Part shown: positions 1 through 7,191 of the stretch, in pieces
Numbering within the stretch: position 1 is the stretch's first letter
How the letters are laid out: each line of letters opens with the position of its first letter
Origin: an uncultured Ruaniaceae bacterium
GTDB lineage: Bacteria > Actinomycetota > Actinomycetes > Actinomycetales > Beutenbergiaceae
Assembly: GCA_938004115.1 (NCBI GenBank)
Contig: CALKWS010000251.1
Coordinates: 1 to 24,297, forward strand
Direction: 5' to 3'
DNA length: 24,297 nt
Position numbers and translations under genes: made by a program
Notes under the pieces: model-generated
Seen by the model: the letters and a program-made list of their open reading frames with translations, nothing else
Told to the model about the DNA's origin: nothing
Databases searched by the model: none

Positions 1-289
1 TGTGCAGGCTGAAGTCCGGGGGCACCTCGGTGAACCGGTTCTCCAGTTCCTGCAAGATCGTCATCAGGTCCTGCGGGGCGATCACGTCCGGGTCGAGCCG
101 CACCAGGTAGGAGGCGTTGGACGGGCAGATGTCGATCAGGCCGTCCAGTTCCCGTTCGCTCAGCTCCTGGGTGATGAGCATGGCCTTGATGTTGGCCTCC
201 ATGCTCATCTCCTCGGCGATCTCGACGAAGATGAACTCATCGCCCCCGTACTCATACCGTGCGGGGGGTAACTCGACCCGCGGACTCAT
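1..289 (-). CDS. PxpB/KipI-like carboxyltransferase-domain protein (partial, N-terminal 96 aa)
   Basis: The reading frame starts at ATG 289-287 and leaves the window at its left edge, so only about 96 residues are visible. The visible part has the pattern of the carboxyltransferase/allophanate hydrolase subunit 1 family (PxpB, KipI): YGGDEF near residue 14, MSMEAN near 28, and GLIDICPSNASYLVRLDPD near 48-66. In bacteria this family pairs with PxpC to form the ATP-dependent 5-oxoprolinase with PxpA. Related domains occur in urea carboxylase and other biotin-dependent carboxylases. The start overlaps the stop of the upstream PxpA-like gene (ATGA), which implies translational coupling and a shared complex. 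A PxpC/KipA-like partner is expected just outside the window. Family assignment is firm; the substrate is unknown. Confidence 0.85.
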   Translation of the reverse strand, partial: MSPRVELPPARYEYGGDEFIFVEIAEEMSMEANIKAMLITQELSERELDGLIDICPSNASYLVRLDPDVIAPQDLMTILQELENRFTEVPPDFSLH

Positions 290-1062
290 GAAGCCTCCTG
301 ATCGTGTGCGTGCAGCGGGCGGATGGTCCACCCGAGGTCGGTGATGCGGCCGGCGACGGCGACGGCGTTCTGCACCGCGCCGGGCCGGTCGGAGTGCAGG
401 CAGATGGTGTCGGCCCGGATCGGCGATTCCACCCCGTCGGCCGAACGTACGTAGCCGGCCAGGATCCCCTCGACCTGGTCGGCGCACCACTGCGGATCGC
501 GGCGCCGGTTGGCCGGGTCGATGATGATGTGGCCGTCGTCGGTGTACTCCAGGTCCGCGAACGCCTCGGCCGCCACGCGGTGCCCGCGGTCGCGCTGGCG
601 TTGGGCGCAGTGGCCGGCTTCCAGCACCAGCACCAGCGCGGGGTCCAGTGCGGCGACCGCATCGGCCACCGCGTCGGCGACGTCGTCGTCCTTCATCAGC
701 AGCCCGTAGAGGCTGCCATGGGGTTTGACGTGCCGCAGCGGCACCCCCTGGTGATCGGCGAGCGCGCGCAGCGCCCCGGTCTGGTAGAGCACCGCCTGGG
801 CGGCCTCGGCGGGGGAGAAGGCCATCGCGCGCCGGCCGAACCCGACCAGGTCCGGGAACCCGGGGTGGGAGCCCAGGGCCAGGTCGTGTTCGGCGGCCAG
901 GGCCACGGCGCGGCTCATCGTCCCCGGATCCCCGGCGTGCCACCCGCAGGCCACGTTGATCGAGGTGATGAGCGGGGCCAACTCGTCGTCGGCCCCCAGC
1001 GGCCAGCGGCCGAAACTCTCCCCGCCGTCGGCGTTCAGGTCGATCACGGGTGTCTCGGGCAT
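286..1062 (-). CDS. pxpA: LamB/YcsF family protein (5-oxoprolinase subunit A-like)
   Basis: A 258-residue protein starting at ATG 1062-1060, with GGGAG eight bases upstream. The frame stays open upstream, but family members begin with the DLNADxGE motif, seen here at residues 8-15 (DLNADGGE). Other family motifs are SINVACGWHAGDP (about 34-46), HPGFPDLVGFGRR (about 66-78) and VKPHGSLYG further on. The length is normal for LamB/YcsF. In the characterised E. coli and B. subtilis system, PxpA works with PxpB and PxpC to open 5-oxoproline using ATP. Here it follows the FAD subunit of the Mo hydroxylase by 41 bases and overlaps the PxpB-like gene, so it is probably in the hydroxylase operon. It may act on a lactam or ureido product of the pathway rather than on 5-oxoproline (inference). 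Confidence 0.9.
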   Translation of the reverse strand: MPETPVIDLNADGGESFGRWPLGADDELAPLITSINVACGWHAGDPGTMSRAVALAAEHDLALGSHPGFPDLVGFGRRAMAFSPAEAAQAVLYQTGALRALADHQGVPLRHVKPHGSLYGLLMKDDDVADAVADAVAALDPALVLVLEAGHCAQRQRDRGHRVAAEAFADLEYTDDGHIIIDPANRRRDPQWCADQVEGILAGYVRSADGVESPIRADTICLHSDRPGAVQNAVAVAGRITDLGWTIRPLHAHDQEAS

Positions 1063-1103
1063 GGGCTGGTCTCCCTGCGTCGGGGACGTGGTCACGGTGC
1101 GGT

Positions 1104-1973
1104 TCAGCCTTCCACGGCCCCTGCGGCGCCGCACGCGGTCTGCACCGCGCGTCCGGCGAGCACGCCGGCCAGGTGGCGGCGGTACTCCGGGGTGCCGCCC
1201 AGGTCGCTCGGCGGGTCGGTGTCCTCCCCTGCCCTGGCCGCTGCCTCGCCCGTCGCGGGCCCGTGGGTGGGCCGGCCCGCCAGGGCCTGCTCGGCGGCCG
1301 GGGCCCGCAGCGGGACGGCGCCCATGTTGGCCATGCCCAAGCGGGCCTCGGCCACGGTGCCGTCCTCGGTGCGGACCGCCGCGGCGACGGCGACGATCGC
1401 CCAGGACTGTGCCGCCGGAGAGAACTTCTCGTAGTGCATGCCCCAGCCGGTGTGCTTGGGCACCCGCAGGGCGCTGAGCAGTTCGCCCGGCTGCAGGTCG
1501 GTGGTGAAGTAGTCCTCGAAGAAGTCCCGCGCCGGGACGGTGCGGGTACCGTCGGGGCCGGTGATCTCCACGGTGGCGTCCAGGGCCAGGGCGGCCGGTG
1601 CGATGTCCCCGGCCGGGTCGGCGTGGGCGAGCGCACCGCCGACCGTCCCGCGGTACCGGATCTGCGGGTCGGCCACCGACGCCGCCGCCTGGGCGAGCAC
1701 CGAGGCGTGGGCGCGTACCAGGGGATCGTGGGCGACGGCGTGGTGGGTGGCCATCGCACCGATCACCAGGTCCTCGCCGTCCTCGCGGATCTGCTTCAGC
1801 GCCTCGATCGCGCCGAGGTCCACCAGCGTGGTCGGGGCGGCCAGCCGGAACCGCAGCACGGGGATGAGCGACTGTCCGCCGCCGAGGACGGTTGCGTCGT
1901 CGTCATCGGCGAGCGCCTGCCAGGCCTCCTCCACCGAATCCGGGCGGATGTAGTCGAAGGCAACGGGTCTCAT
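1104..1973 (-). CDS. Molybdenum hydroxylase FAD-binding (medium, CoxM-like) subunit
   Basis: A 289-residue protein starting at ATG 1973-1971, two bases after the stop of the large-subunit gene. It has the two FAD-binding signatures of xanthine dehydrogenase/CO dehydrogenase medium subunits: a glycine-rich loop TVLGGGQSLIPVLRFRL (about 28-43) and TVGGALAHADPAGD (about 110-123). It moves electrons from the 2Fe-2S subunit through FAD to an acceptor. A much longer open frame continues upstream over the large-subunit gene, but that extension is antisense-frame noise without family motifs. Gene order small-large-medium, tight spacing and matching families make one heterotrimeric enzyme nearly certain. 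The substrate is not readable from this subunit. Confidence 0.93.
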   Translation of the reverse strand: MRPVAFDYIRPDSVEEAWQALADDDDATVLGGGQSLIPVLRFRLAAPTTLVDLGAIEALKQIREDGEDLVIGAMATHHAVAHDPLVRAHASVLAQAAASVADPQIRYRGTVGGALAHADPAGDIAPAALALDATVEITGPDGTRTVPARDFFEDYFTTDLQPGELLSALRVPKHTGWGMHYEKFSPAAQSWAIVAVAAAVRTEDGTVAEARLGMANMGAVPLRAPAAEQALAGRPTHGPATGEAAARAGEDTDPPSDLGGTPEYRRHLAGVLAGRAVQTACGAAGAVEG

Positions 1974-1975
1974 GG

Positions 1976-4384
1976 TCACTCCTGTCCCTGCTGCGCCGCC
2001 TGCTGGATCGCGGTCCAGACGTTGACCGGGGTACACGGCATGGTGATGTCCCGGACCCCGAGCGGCCGCAGGGCATCGAGTACGGCGTTGACGATCGCCG
2101 GCGGTGCCGCGGTGGTCCCGGTCTCGCCCACCGCCTTCACGCCCAGGGTGTTCGTGGTGGACTCGGTGACGGTGGTGTCGGTGCGGAACCGCGGCACGTC
2201 CGGGGCGGCCGGTACCAGGTAGTCCGCGAAGGTGCCGGTGGTGAGCTGCCCGTCCTCGGTGTAGTGGATGTCCTCGTACAGCGCCTGGCCGATGCCCTGG
2301 GCGAGCCCGCCGTGCACCTGACCGTTCACGATCAGCGGGTTGACCAGCACCCCCACGTCCTGGACGCAGACGTAGTCGCGCAGCGTCACCTGCCCGGGCT
2401 GGGTGTCCACCTCGACGGCGGCCAGGTGAGGTCCGCTGGCGAAGGAGAAGTTCTCCGGGTCGAAGGTGTTGTCGGAGTCCAGGTTCGGTTCCAACCCGTC
2501 GGGCAGGTCGTGGGCGAGCCAGGTGCCCAGGGCGATCTCGCTGATCGTGACGCTGCTCTGGGTGCCGCGCACGGAGAACTTGCCGCGGTGGTAGTCGATG
2601 TCCGCCACGTCCGCCTCGAGGATGTGCGCGGCGATCGGTTTGGCCTTCTCCACCACCTTGCGGGCGGCGCCGACGATCGCCATCCCGCCCACCACCAGGG
2701 ACCGGGAGCCGTAGGTGTCCATCCCCTTGTGCGACATCCCGGTGTCGCCGGTGATCAGCGTGATGTCCTCGAACGGTACGCCGAGTTCGTCGGAGACGAT
2801 CTGGGCGAAGGCGGTGGCGTGACCCTGCCCGTGCGGTGTGGTCCCGGCGACCACCTCGACCTTGCCGGTGGGCAGCATCCGGATCGAGGCGTGTTCCCAC
2901 CCGCCGGAGCCGTAGTTCAGCCCGCCGAGCACCCGGCTGGGCGCCAGCCCGGACAGTTCCACGAAGGTGCACACCCCGATGCCCAGCCGGACCGGGTCAC
3001 CGGAACTCTGCCGGCGCTGTTGCTCCGCCCGGAGCTCGTCGTAACCGAAGAGTTCCAGTGCCCGGTCGGTGGCCTGGTCGTAGTCCGCGGAGTCGTAGGT
3101 CAGGCCCGCCACGGTGGCGTAGGGGAACTCCTCCCGCTTGATCCAGTTGCGCCGCCGCACCTCCACCGGGTCCAGGTCCAGCTCCACGGCCAACTCGTCG
3201 AGCATCCGCTCGATGCCGAAGGTGGCCTCGGGTTTGCCCGCGCCCCGGTAGGCGTCGGTCATCGTCTTGTTGGTGAAGACGTCGGTGCAGTGGAAGTTGT
3301 AGGCGGGGATCTTGTAGATGCCGTTGAACATGAAGCCGCCCAGCAGGGGGATGCCGGCGGTGAGGATGCCCAGGTAGGCGCCCATGTCGGCCGTGAGTTT
3401 CACCTCCAATGCGGTGATCGTCCCGTCCCGGCGGGCCGCCAGCGTCAGTTCCTGCACCTGGTCGCGGGCGTGGTGGGAGGACTGCATCGACTCGCTGCGG
3501 GACTCGGTGTACTTGCACGGCAACTGCAGCCGCTGGGCGATGAGCAGCACCAGGGCCTCCTCCCGGGTGAACTGCAGCTTCCCGCCGAAACCACCGCCCA
3601 CGTCCGGGGCGATCACCCGCAGCTCGTGCTCGGCCACCGGTTGGGTCATCGCCATCAGCAGCCGCACGATGTGCGGCACCTGGGTGGCCGACCACAGCGT
3701 GACCTGTTCGGCGGTCGGGTCCACGACGATCGAGCGTGGTTCGATGTACGCCGGCGTGATCCGGTTCTGCCGCAGCGTGCGGCGAATCACCACCTGGTCC
3801 GGGTCCGCCTCGGCGGCGCGGATCGCCTCCGCTGCCGAGCCCCCGGTGCCCAGGGCCCCGGAGTCCAGGCCCCACGTGGCACACACGTTGGTGCCCAGTT
3901 CCGGGTGCACCAGCGGCGCGCCGTCGGCGAGGGCGGCCACCGGGTCGGTGACCACGGGCAGGTCCTCGTAGTCGACGTCGATCAGTTCCACCGCGTCGTC
4001 GGCCTCTTCCTTGGAGGTGGCGGCGACGACGGCGATGATGTCACCGACGTGCTTGACCGCACCGACGCTCACCGGGAAGAAGGGCGGGGTGAGCATGTCC
4101 TCGCTCACCGTCCAGGCGGTGGGCATCTGCCCCTGCTCCGGCAGGTCCGCACCGGTCCACACCCCCACCACGCCCGGGGCTTGTTTCGCCGCGCCGGTGT
4201 CGATGTTGGTCAGCCGCGCGTGGGCGACGGGGGAGCGCAGCAGGGACAGGTGCACCATGCCGGGCAGGGTAAGGCTGTCGGTCCACCGGGTGCGGCCGGT
4301 GAGCAGCCTGCGGTCCTCCTTGCGCAGCCGCGCCCGGCCGATCTCGCCGTCGGCCGCCTCGGTGGGCGCCGTCGTCGTGCTCAT
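1976..4384 (-). CDS. Molybdenum hydroxylase large (Mo-cofactor, CoxL-like) subunit, AYRGAG type
   Basis: An 802-residue catalytic subunit of the xanthine dehydrogenase family. The start at ATG 4384-4382 overlaps the stop of the small-subunit gene (ATGA). Family landmarks are the Mo-cofactor loop GGGFGGK (263-269), AYRGAGK (378-384) and a C-terminal GETG with a likely catalytic Glu near 754, in the position of the family's base. True aerobic CO dehydrogenase (form I CoxL) carries AYxCSFR with a Cys. This protein has the AYRGAG form II sequence, so it should hydroxylate an N-heterocycle or similar substrate, not CO. The island context (NCS2 permease, barbiturase-family hydrolase, MocA) fits oxidation of a nucleobase, for example uracil or thymine to a barbiturate, or a purine. 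That substrate is inferred. It works with the adjacent FAD and 2Fe-2S subunits. Confidence 0.93.
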   Translation of the reverse strand: MSTTTAPTEAADGEIGRARLRKEDRRLLTGRTRWTDSLTLPGMVHLSLLRSPVAHARLTNIDTGAAKQAPGVVGVWTGADLPEQGQMPTAWTVSEDMLTPPFFPVSVGAVKHVGDIIAVVAATSKEEADDAVELIDVDYEDLPVVTDPVAALADGAPLVHPELGTNVCATWGLDSGALGTGGSAAEAIRAAEADPDQVVIRRTLRQNRITPAYIEPRSIVVDPTAEQVTLWSATQVPHIVRLLMAMTQPVAEHELRVIAPDVGGGFGGKLQFTREEALVLLIAQRLQLPCKYTESRSESMQSSHHARDQVQELTLAARRDGTITALEVKLTADMGAYLGILTAGIPLLGGFMFNGIYKIPAYNFHCTDVFTNKTMTDAYRGAGKPEATFGIERMLDELAVELDLDPVEVRRRNWIKREEFPYATVAGLTYDSADYDQATDRALELFGYDELRAEQQRRQSSGDPVRLGIGVCTFVELSGLAPSRVLGGLNYGSGGWEHASIRMLPTGKVEVVAGTTPHGQGHATAFAQIVSDELGVPFEDITLITGDTGMSHKGMDTYGSRSLVVGGMAIVGAARKVVEKAKPIAAHILEADVADIDYHRGKFSVRGTQSSVTISEIALGTWLAHDLPDGLEPNLDSDNTFDPENFSFASGPHLAAVEVDTQPGQVTLRDYVCVQDVGVLVNPLIVNGQVHGGLAQGIGQALYEDIHYTEDGQLTTGTFADYLVPAAPDVPRFRTDTTVTESTTNTLGVKAVGETGTTAAPPAIVNAVLDALRPLGVRDITMPCTPVNVWTAIQQAAQQGQE

Positions 4385-4941
4385 CGGTCCTCCTCCGTTG
4401 CCGCGCCGCTCGGGGCGCCGCTCGCGTATGCGTCGTCCGCGCCGCCCATGTCGTCCGCGTCGCCGGCGGGCTGTTCCTGCGCGGTCTGGGCGTAGGCCAT
4501 GACGGCGTCGACGATGCCCTGGTACCCGGTGCACCGGCACATGTTGCCCTTGAGCCCCTCGCGCACCTCCTCCTCGGTGGGGGAGGGGTTCTCCCGCACC
4601 AGGCACACCGAGCGCATCAGCATCCCGGGGGTGCAGTAGCCGCACTGCAGGCCGTGGTGTTCGTGGAAGGCCTGCTGCACGGGGTGCAGGGTGCCGTCCG
4701 CGCCGGCGAGGCCCTCCACGGTGTCGATGCGGGCGCCGTCCGCCTGGACCGCCAGCACGGCGCAGGACTTCACGCTCACCCCGTCCATCAGCACGGTGCA
4801 CGCGCCGCAGTTGCTGGTGTCGCAGCCGATGACGGTGCCCGTCTTGCCCAGCCGCTCGCGCAGCAGGTGGGCCAGCAGGGTGCGCGGCTGGACGTCCACG
4901 TTCCGGGTGACGTCGTCAACGGTGATACTGATCGAAACCAT
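4381..4941 (-). CDS. Molybdenum hydroxylase 2Fe-2S (small, CoxS-like) subunit
   Basis: A 186-residue electron-transfer subunit with two 2Fe-2S domains. The plant-ferredoxin cluster uses Cys40, 45, 48 and 60 (GCDTSNCGAC then C60). The second cluster uses Cys100, 103, 135 and 137 (QCGYCTPG and CRCTGY). Gln99 precedes the second cluster, where it normally contacts the Mo cofactor. I chose ATG 4941-4939 because the beta-grasp fold begins right after it; AAGGAG lies 12 bases upstream, slightly far. GTG at 4980 would add 13 residues without homology features. The last 30 or so residues form an acidic, Gly/Ala/Asp-rich tail beyond the usual end of such subunits, probably disordered. This is the first gene of the small-large-medium order. 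Confidence 0.94.
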   Translation of the reverse strand: MVSISITVDDVTRNVDVQPRTLLAHLLRERLGKTGTVIGCDTSNCGACTVLMDGVSVKSCAVLAVQADGARIDTVEGLAGADGTLHPVQQAFHEHHGLQCGYCTPGMLMRSVCLVRENPSPTEEEVREGLKGNMCRCTGYQGIVDAVMAYAQTAQEQPAGDADDMGGADDAYASGAPSGAATEEDR

Positions 4942-5019
4942 GGGTCGACTCGACTCCTTCGGCGAGATGGCTGGATCCACGGCCCACGTCCCCGAGGTCG
5001 AGATCCATGGGGGTGACTA

Positions 5020-5048
5020 AGAGTCCCGCAAGGTCCCGGCGGCGTCAA
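5020..5048 (-). promoter_or_regulatory. Candidate promoter for the Mo hydroxylase operon
   Basis: In the 182-base gap between ecfT and the small-subunit gene, the minus strand reads TTGACG (5048-5043), a good -35 hexamer. A weak -10, GACTCT, lies 17 bases on (5025-5020). Transcription would start about 70 bases before the small-subunit ATG. An 11-base palindrome, GTCGACTCGAC (4943-4953), sits next to that start and could be an operator or chance. The -10 is poor, so read-through from the transporter genes is also possible. Confidence 0.3.
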
Positions 5049-5123
5049 GACCTTCCGATCGCGCCGCTGCGGTGGCCGCCGAGTACGTTCCCGGGCGTGC
5101 CCGCCGGCTGGCGAAGGCGGCGG

Positions 5124-5762
5124 CTAGCGCTCGCGGTGCGTGCCGTACCCGCGCGCCAGCAGACCCTCCCCCAGCGCCTCGGCGATCTTGATCGTGCGGA
5201 CCATGCTGGGCACCACCAGCGCGCGGACGGACAGCCGGCTGCCGCGGGCGTGCCGGGCCTCATCGGCCTGGGCCACCGCGGCGACGACGAGGCCGACCCC
5301 GCGGATCGCCAGCGCGATGGTCATCGCCACCTGCTCGGGGTCCACTCCGACGCGTGCCAGGGGACGCAGTACCCGGCTGATCAGGTCCAGCACCTCGGTC
5401 AGCGGCGTGGTCAGCGACACCGCCCACGCCAGCGCCAGACAGGCCAGCACCCGGCTCGAGCCGGTCACCGCCTGCGGCCAGCCCAGCAGCCAGGCCTGGA
5501 CCAGGGTGAGGACCAGCAGCATCACCACCACCGCGCGCAGCGGACGGGTGAGGGCGGCGGCCGGCACCCGGGTGGAGACCAGCACCAGCACCGCGAAGCC
5601 GGCCAGGGCGGCGGCGATCCACGGGGAGTCCACCAGCAGCACCACCGCCACGGCCGCCAGCAGCCCCACCGCCTTGGCCCCGGCCCCGATGCGGTGCAGC
5701 GGTGAGAGGCCCGGGTGGTGTACCCCCACGATCGCCGTCGTCTGCGCCCAGAAGCCGGTCAC
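5124..5762 (-). CDS. bioN: ECF transporter transmembrane subunit EcfT (BioN-like)
   Basis: A 212-residue integral membrane protein starting at GTG 5762-5760, 17 bases after the ATPase gene. It has four to five hydrophobic segments, then a cytoplasmic coupling region with two Ala-Arg-Gly motifs: ARHARG (169-174) and ARG in LLARGYG (203-205). These contact the ATPase dimer in EcfT/CbiQ proteins. The neighbours are an ECF ATPase and a BioY substrate-binding protein, so this is the T component of a dedicated biotin importer (BioMNY). Biotin specificity comes from BioY, not from this protein. Confidence 0.9.
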   Translation of the reverse strand: MTGFWAQTTAIVGVHHPGLSPLHRIGAGAKAVGLLAAVAVVLLVDSPWIAAALAGFAVLVLVSTRVPAAALTRPLRAVVVMLLVLTLVQAWLLGWPQAVTGSSRVLACLALAWAVSLTTPLTEVLDLISRVLRPLARVGVDPEQVAMTIALAIRGVGLVVAAVAQADEARHARGSRLSVRALVVPSMVRTIKIAEALGEGLLARGYGTHRER

Positions 5763-5779
5763 CTCAGCCCACCAACTCC

Positions 5780-6457
5780 TCAGCCCACCAGTTCTGTGTA
5801 GTGCCGGATCGCGCGGGCGGGCACGTCGTCGGCCACCACGCGCCCTTGGGCGAGCACGATCACCCGGTCGAAGTCCGCCAGCAGGTCCAGGTGGTGGGTG
5901 ACCAGGAGTACCTGCTGGTCCAGTCCTGCCAGTCGCCGGGCGATCAGCCGTGCGTTGGACCGGTCCAGCAACGTGGTGGGCTCATCGGCCACCACCACGT
6001 CCGGTTCGGCGAGCAGCACCGCGGCGAGGGCGAGCAACTGCTTCTCCCCGCCGCTGAGGGCATGGCACGGGCGGTCCGCCATCGCGGTGAGCCCGAACTC
6101 GGCCATCGCGCGCCGCACCAGGTCGGCGCGGTCGGAACGTGAGCGCACGCGCCGGCGCAGGGAGAAGTCCAGGTCCTCACGCACCGTGGGCATCACGATC
6201 TGATGGTCGGCGTCGGAGAACAGGAAGCCCACCTTGCGTCGCGCCCGGCCGGGATTGCGGGCAACGTCCACGCCGTCGACGCTGACGCTGCCCGTGGTCG
6301 GATGAACCAGCCCGTTGATCATCCGCACCAGCGTCGACTTGCCGGAGCCGTTGGCGCCGATGATGCCCACCCGGTGCTCGGTCAGCTCCAGGTCCACGTC
6401 CGCCAGTACCACCTGGTCCCCGCGGAGCAGGCCGACGCGGTGGAACCGTACGCCCAC
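5780..6457 (-). CDS. bioM: ECF transporter ATP-binding protein (BioM-like)
   Basis: A 225-residue ABC ATPase that powers the BioY/EcfT importer from the cytoplasmic side. Motifs in order are Walker A GANGSGKS (34-41), Q-loop Gln86, signature LSGGE (134-138), Walker B VVVADEP (154-160) and the H-loop in THH (187-189). I placed the start at GTG 6457-6455, one base after the bioY stop, because residues upstream of it (Arg/Pro/Trp-rich) belong to the bioY reading region and do not match the ATPase fold. The gene is coupled to bioY upstream and ecfT downstream. A single ATPase is present, so a homodimer is expected. Confidence 0.93.
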   Translation of the reverse strand: MGVRFHRVGLLRGDQVVLADVDLELTEHRVGIIGANGSGKSTLVRMINGLVHPTTGSVSVDGVDVARNPGRARRKVGFLFSDADHQIVMPTVREDLDFSLRRRVRSRSDRADLVRRAMAEFGLTAMADRPCHALSGGEKQLLALAAVLLAEPDVVVADEPTTLLDRSNARLIARRLAGLDQQVLLVTHHLDLLADFDRVIVLAQGRVVADDVPARAIRHYTELVG

Positions 6458-6458
6458 G

Positions 6459-7067
6459 CTACCGCCCGGGGCCGACCACACCGGGCAGCGCACGGGCCAC
6501 GGCCGAACCCACGACCGCCGCGACCGCGGCCTTGGCCACGTCACCCACCAGGAACGGGGCCATCATCGCCGCTGCGGTGCCCAGCGGGACGCCGAGCACG
6601 GCCGCCAGCCACGCGATGCCCACCACGTACAGTGCCGGGATGCCGGCCAGCCCGGCGCCGAACAGGCCGGCGGTGAGCCAGGCGCCCCGTAGCCGGCGCA
6701 GCGCCAGCGCCGCGAGCACCCCGACCACCACCACCATCGGGACGAACCCGACCAGGAACCCGCCGGTGGGTCCGGCCAGTACCCCCAGGCCCCCGCGGAA
6801 GCCGCTGGCCACCGGCAGCCCCACCACCACCATCGCCAGGTACGTCAGCACCGCCAGCACCCCGCGGCGCGGCCCGAGCAGCACCCCGGCCAGGGTGACC
6901 GCGAGCGTCTGCAGCGTGACCGGCACCGCACCGCCGAACAGGTACAGCCCCGGAACCAGCGTCAGCGCCGCGATCAGGGCGGCGAACACCGCCACCCGGG
7001 CGATGTCCCGGGTGGCCCGGTCACGGCCCGGAGCAGACCCTCGGTCGTCCACGGCGGGAGTGGGCAT
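6459..7067 (-). CDS. bioY: Biotin ECF transporter substrate-binding protein BioY
   Basis: A 202-residue membrane protein of about six helices that binds biotin. It shows the BioY hallmarks VPVTLQT (48-54), LAGVLLGPRRG (59-69), RGGLGVLAGPTGGFLVGF (about 91-108) and a C-terminal MMAPFLVGDVAKAAVAA segment. The ATG at 7067-7065 has AAGGA seven bases upstream, so this start is well supported; an in-frame extension to 7154 crosses the promoter region. It is first in a three-gene bioY-bioM-bioN unit. Its place among heterocycle-degradation genes, on the same strand as PxpAB-like carboxyltransferase proteins, suggests that the pathway needs extra biotin. Confidence 0.94.
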   Translation of the reverse strand: MPTPAVDDRGSAPGRDRATRDIARVAVFAALIAALTLVPGLYLFGGAVPVTLQTLAVTLAGVLLGPRRGVLAVLTYLAMVVVGLPVASGFRGGLGVLAGPTGGFLVGFVPMVVVVGVLAALALRRLRGAWLTAGLFGAGLAGIPALYVVGIAWLAAVLGVPLGTAAAMMAPFLVGDVAKAAVAAVVGSAVARALPGVVGPGR

Positions 7068-7098
7068 GAAGGGGTCCTTTCGACGCTCGGCCTCGCCG

Positions 7099-7104
7099 AC
7101 TGTA
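7099..7104 (-). promoter_or_regulatory. Candidate -10 box for bioY
   Basis: The minus strand carries TACAGT (7104-7099), ending 31 bases before the bioY ATG. It is a fair actinobacterial -10 hexamer and the same one seen before the XRE regulator gene. No clear -35 is visible. A promoter is needed here if the hairpin at 7139-7179 stops transcription from the amidase gene. Confidence 0.4.
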
Positions 7105-7138
7105 ACCCACCGGGGCCACGCTGGAGCGCCGCGGGCCG

Positions 7139-7179
7139 GCACCGGCCGGACCATCGAAGGCCGATGTTCCGGCCGGTGC
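7139..7179 (-). terminator. Long hairpin after the amidase gene
   Basis: GCACCGGCCGGA (7139-7150) and TCCGGCCGGTGC (7168-7179) form a perfect 12-base stem. The 17-base loop contains a second stem, CATCG (7152-7156) with CGATG (7162-7166). The structure starts 12 bases after the amidase stop on the minus strand and has no T-run after it, which is usual for high-GC actinobacterial terminators. It could instead attenuate or protect the mRNA ahead of bioY. Confidence 0.7.
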
Positions 7180-7191
7180 GGGAACGCTTGG

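Noticed and set aside
1974..2972. A long N-terminal extension of the FAD subunit
   Set aside because: The extension is Arg-rich, overlaps the large-subunit gene in another frame and lacks homology features. The ATG at 1973 gives a normal-length protein two bases after the upstream stop.
1892..4495. An 867-residue plus-strand open frame opposite the Mo hydroxylase large subunit
   Set aside because: It is rich in Gly, Val, His and Gln with no domain pattern, and is the usual antisense shadow of a high-GC gene. The minus strand has clear family motifs.
1104..4941. Aerobic carbon monoxide dehydrogenase
   Set aside because: The large subunit lacks the AYxCSFR motif of form I enzymes and has AYRGAGK instead.
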